From an uncultured Jannaschia sp. (GTDB taxonomy: Bacteria; Pseudomonadota; Alphaproteobacteria; Rhodobacterales; Rhodobacteraceae), in assembly GCA_947494145.1 (NCBI GenBank), contig CANLTZ010000007.1, positions 62,001 to 126,000 of the forward strand: 64,000 bases of DNA, read 5' to 3'. Positions within the stretch are counted from its first letter, which is position 1. Each line of letters starts with the position of its first letter. Under the pieces are notes generated by a model. The model was given only the letters and a program-made list of their open reading frames with translations. It searched no databases and had not been told where the DNA came from. The position numbers were made by a program, and so were the translations under genes. Of the stretch, positions 63,643 through 64,000 are shown piece after piece.

Positions 63643-64000
63643 ATGATGTTATTGATCGCAGGATTGCTGTTGTGGGTCGCGGCGCACATGTTCAAGCGCG
63701 TGGCGCCGGATATGCGGGCACCGATGGGGGACCCCGGCAAGGGGCTGGTTGCCGTGCTGATTGTGGGCTCCATCGTGCTGATGGTCATGGGCTACCGTCG
63801 GGCGGAATTTATCCCGCTCTGGTACACGCCGGGCGCGCTTGTGCACCTCAATAACCTTCTGATGGTGCTTGCTTTCTATGTCTATGGCGTGGGTGCGACC
63901 AAAGGATTGCTATCCGCACGTCTGCGGCATCCGCAACTGACCGCGGTCAAGATCTGGGCTGTCGCGCACCTTCTGGTGAATGGCGACGTTGCTTCGGTCA
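63643..64000 (+). CDS. nnrU: NnrU family membrane protein (3' end outside window)
   Basis: The visible 119 residues start MMLLIAGLLLWVAAHMFKRV, contain membrane helices and the NnrU landmarks HLNNLLMVLAFYVYGVG, LRHPQLTAVKIWAVAHLLVNGD. NnrU proteins were first described beside nitrite/nitric oxide reductase genes and are also present in non-denitrifiers; molecular function unclear. It begins 3 bases after mcl2 and is probably cotranscribed. Confidence 0.88.
   Translation, partial: MMLLIAGLLLWVAAHMFKRVAPDMRAPMGDPGKGLVAVLIVGSIVLMVMGYRRAEFIPLWYTPGALVHLNNLLMVLAFYVYGVGATKGLLSARLRHPQLTAVKIWAVAHLLVNGDVASV

Overview
The window looks like a chromosomal segment of an alphaproteobacterium of the family Rhodobacteraceae (Roseobacter-type). 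The reasons are: visibly GC-rich DNA with strong third-position bias; an NDUFS4-like complex I accessory subunit, a TIGR02300/FYDLN protein and a Mcl2-type malyl-CoA thioesterase; TRAP transport genes; and the mdh / sucC / sucD / sucA / sucB block with small unknown genes between the enzymes. No rRNA, CRISPR array, transposase, integrase or phage gene was seen. There is one tRNA (Ala-GGC).

Layout. 1-5.4 kb: the end of a dacB-type carboxypeptidase gene coupled to trmL, small unknown proteins, a short RTX (beta-roll) protein with a clear promoter and terminator, and a hemerythrin-domain protein. 5.3-10.7 kb: a palindromic repeat, uvrB, an NDUFS4-like subunit, a hemolysin-III/PAQR protein convergent with a MarR regulator, and a small exported protein next to a MarR-type operator. 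10.8-15.3 kb: polA followed by three genes that each overlap the previous one by 4 bases (P-loop kinase-like, rluE, YdeI-like). 15.3-23.8 kb: DUF2798, an SDR protein without the catalytic Tyr, DUF1285, then a four-gene MoxR/DUF58/DUF4159 membrane cluster. 23.9-27.9 kb: a complete TRAP transporter with a PLP-dependent dehydratase. 27.9-33.0 kb: an RND efflux operon with a 53-residue membrane protein at its end and a divergent TetR regulator. 33.1-40.3 kb: a LacI-controlled ABC sugar/solute importer with a GH63/MGH1-like glycoside hydrolase. 40.4-49.4 kb: a second RTX protein, lpdA, a pair of membrane-anchored TerB proteins, GntR, YgjP-like, FYDLN, tRNA-Ala, MAPEG, an L,D-transpeptidase and small genes. 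49.5-61.9 kb: the 2-oxoglutarate dehydrogenase / succinyl-CoA synthetase / malate dehydrogenase block on the minus strand. 62-64 kb: a small exported protein, mcl2 and the start of nnrU.

How it fits together. sucAB with lpdA (about 6 kb away) make up the 2-oxoglutarate dehydrogenase complex; sucCD and mdh continue the TCA cycle, and mcl2 connects to the ethylmalonyl-CoA/glyoxylate network. The TRAP and ABC clusters are catabolic uptake modules, each ending in or containing a first degradative enzyme.

Most unusual points: a degenerate copy of the sucD 3' end lies downstream of an inserted membrane-protein gene; four exported/lipoprotein genes chained by ATGA overlaps sit between sucC and sucD; twin 10-bp palindromes spaced 21 bp apart precede sucC; a MalF-like permease carries a DUF11-like periplasmic domain; and a partial copy of the tRNA-Ala 5' end lies across the MAPEG gene.
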